6,007 nucleotides of DNA from Chloroflexota bacterium. Its GTDB lineage: Bacteria; Chloroflexota; Anaerolineae; Anaerolineales; UBA11858. The notes beneath the pieces were generated by a model. That model was given only the letters and a program-made list of their open reading frames with translations, did no database searches and had not been told where the DNA came from. Of the stretch, positions 5,149 through 6,007 are shown piece after piece; positions within the stretch are counted from its first letter, which is position 1, and every line of letters starts with the position of its first letter. Location of the stretch: assembly GCA_030666985.1 (NCBI GenBank), contig DAOUWT010000175.1, positions 1 through 6,007 of the forward strand. Direction: 5' to 3'. The translations under genes were made by a program, and so were the position numbers.

Positions 5149-6007
5149 GTGAATTAGGGAAGCAGGGAAGCAGGAAAACAGGAGATCAGGGAATCAGGGG
5201 AGCAGGGAATCAGGGAGCCGATGCCTTGCCGGAGGGGTGGGTTTGGACGTCGATTGGGCAAGCTTACGAGGTTATTTTGGGGCAATCTCCGCCTTCCAGT
5301 ACTTATAACACAGAAGGCATTGGCTTACCGTTTTATCAAGGTAAAGCTGAGTTTGGAGATATTTACCCCACCCCTGTTAAGTGGTGTTCAGAACCTAAAA
5401 AGGTTGCTCAAGCTGGTGACGTTTTGATTTCTGTTCGGGCACCTGTTGGGCCGACAAATCTTTGTCGTGAGCAGTCCTGTATTGGTCGAGGGCTTTCCGC
5501 TATACGTGCTCAATCTGGAAGTCCTAATTTGTACATCTATTATTTTTTGCGTTATATTGAGCAAGATTGGGAAAATAAAGCGACGGGATCAACGTTCTCG
5601 GCAATTACAGGGAGCGTGTTGAGACAGCAAGATGTTCCTTTTGCTCCATTCCCCGAACAACACCGCATTGTCGAAGTCATCGAAACCCAATTCACCCGCC
5701 TGGACGCCGCCGTTGCGGGACTAAAACGCGCCCAGGCAAATCTCAAACGCTACCGGGCCTCGGTGCTGCAGGCCGCTTGCGAGGGGCGTCTAGTTCCCAC
5801 CGAGGCGGAACTCGCCCGCCAGGATGGGCGTGACTACGAACCTGCCGATCAATTGTTGGAACGTATCTTGGTAGAACGGCGTGCCAAATGGGAAGATGAG
5901 CATTGGGAATATGAGATCGAACGCGCCAAAAAGAAAGCGGCCCAAGCCGAGCGCAAAGCGGTTGGATTGCCCTATTACATCCGCGATCTAGAACCCGAAC
6001 ATTGGCA
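5145..6007 (+). CDS. hsdS: Type I R-M specificity subunit, 5' part (runs off the window)
   Basis: The frame is open for 287 complete codons from GTG 5145 to the window edge. HsdS recognises the split DNA target through two target-recognition domains (TRDs) and scaffolds HsdM and HsdR. Seen here: a repeat-encoded insert (residues 4-27), then LPEGWVW (28-34), the normal HsdS N-terminus, and TRD1 to about residue 168 with the typical GQSPPSSTYN, RAPVG and IGRGLSAI elements. The central conserved region starts at PEQHRIVE (170) and includes LDAAV, a K-R-Y-R-A-S-V-L-Q-A helix and EGRLVPTE. After a charged linker (ERRAKWEDEHWEYE, AKKKAAQAERKA), LPYYIRDLEPEHW leads toward TRD2, which lies outside the window. 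TRD1 is AT-rich while the sequence from about 5645 is GC-rich, as expected for exchanged TRDs. No hsdM is visible in the window, so it is presumably downstream. Confidence 0.93.
   Translation, partial: MSELGKQGSRKTGDQGIRGAGNQGADALPEGWVWTSIGQAYEVILGQSPPSSTYNTEGIGLPFYQGKAEFGDIYPTPVKWCSEPKKVAQAGDVLISVRAPVGPTNLCREQSCIGRGLSAIRAQSGSPNLYIYYFLRYIEQDWENKATGSTFSAITGSVLRQQDVPFAPFPEQHRIVEVIETQFTRLDAAVAGLKRAQANLKRYRASVLQAACEGRLVPTEAELARQDGRDYEPADQLLERILVERRAKWEDEHWEYEIERAKKKAAQAERKAVGLPYYIRDLEPEHW
5157..5217 (+). repeat. Octamer tandem repeat (GGGAATCA-like) within the hsdS N-terminus
   Basis: Seven full 8-bp units run without a gap: GGGAAGCA (5157), GGGAAGCA (5165), GGAAAACA (5173), GGAGATCA (5181), GGGAATCA (5189), GGGGAGCA (5197), GGGAATCA (5205), then a partial GGGAG (5213-5217). 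Every unit starts GG and ends CA. Three units make 24 bp, so the peptide repeats every 8 residues: GKQGSRKT, GDQGIRGA, GNQGAD. As 8 is not a multiple of 3, losing or gaining one unit would shift the hsdS frame. Confidence 0.88.

Noticed and set aside
5221..5427. A 68-codon plus-strand frame starting ATG 5221.
   Set aside because: It is in another frame from hsdS, which is continuous through this stretch with clear TRD motifs.

Overview
The window is bacterial chromosomal DNA with ordinary housekeeping features on the left and the start of a Type I restriction-modification (R-M) locus on the right. The organism is probably a member of Chloroflexota (Anaerolineae-like) or another lineage rich in short heptamer/octamer repeats. 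This placement rests on the general look of the proteins and on three short-repeat tracts, not on any search, so treat it as tentative. The leftmost ~690 bases look clearly more AT-rich than the rest.

Layout. Positions 1-186 hold no gene I can support. A perfect 14-bp hairpin with a T-run (187-223) terminates a small membrane protein gene of the DUF4870 family on the minus strand (246-596). That gene has a strong RBS and a near-consensus sigma70 promoter (662-690), and an inverted repeat overlaps the -10 and spacer. A tract of 7-bp repeats (704-738) follows, then an extended -10 promoter (785-790) and a complete RNase P RNA gene (rnpB, 797-1272, plus strand). The rnpB gene is long, apparently because one arm contains a short repeat tract. 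Next come a 43-codon remnant resembling the N-terminus of pRiA4b ORF-3-like proteins (1333-1464) and an intact small nitroreductase (1532-2035) ending in a hairpin.

The right half is the R-M locus. An extended -10 promoter (2133-2138) starts a structured ~125-nt leader. It holds two hairpins, a third hairpin with a T-run (intrinsic terminator), and a possible antiterminator pairing that excludes both its neighbours. hsdR (2302-5148) begins 30 bases after the T-run with no other obvious promoter, so its transcription probably depends on readthrough. hsdR encodes a complete 948-residue R subunit (PD-(D/E)xK nuclease, SF2 translocase and EcoEI-type C-terminus). It overlaps hsdS by four bases (GTGA). 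hsdS is open from 5145 to the window end and is therefore partial. Its N-terminus is interrupted by seven 8-bp repeat units, inserted in frame between the expected start and the conserved LPEGW.

How the parts work together: HsdS would set DNA specificity for an HsdM methylase, which is not in the window and is presumably downstream, and for the HsdR translocase/nuclease. The leader terminator could limit HsdR, and the octamer tract could frameshift HsdS if copy number changed. Both ideas are inferences.
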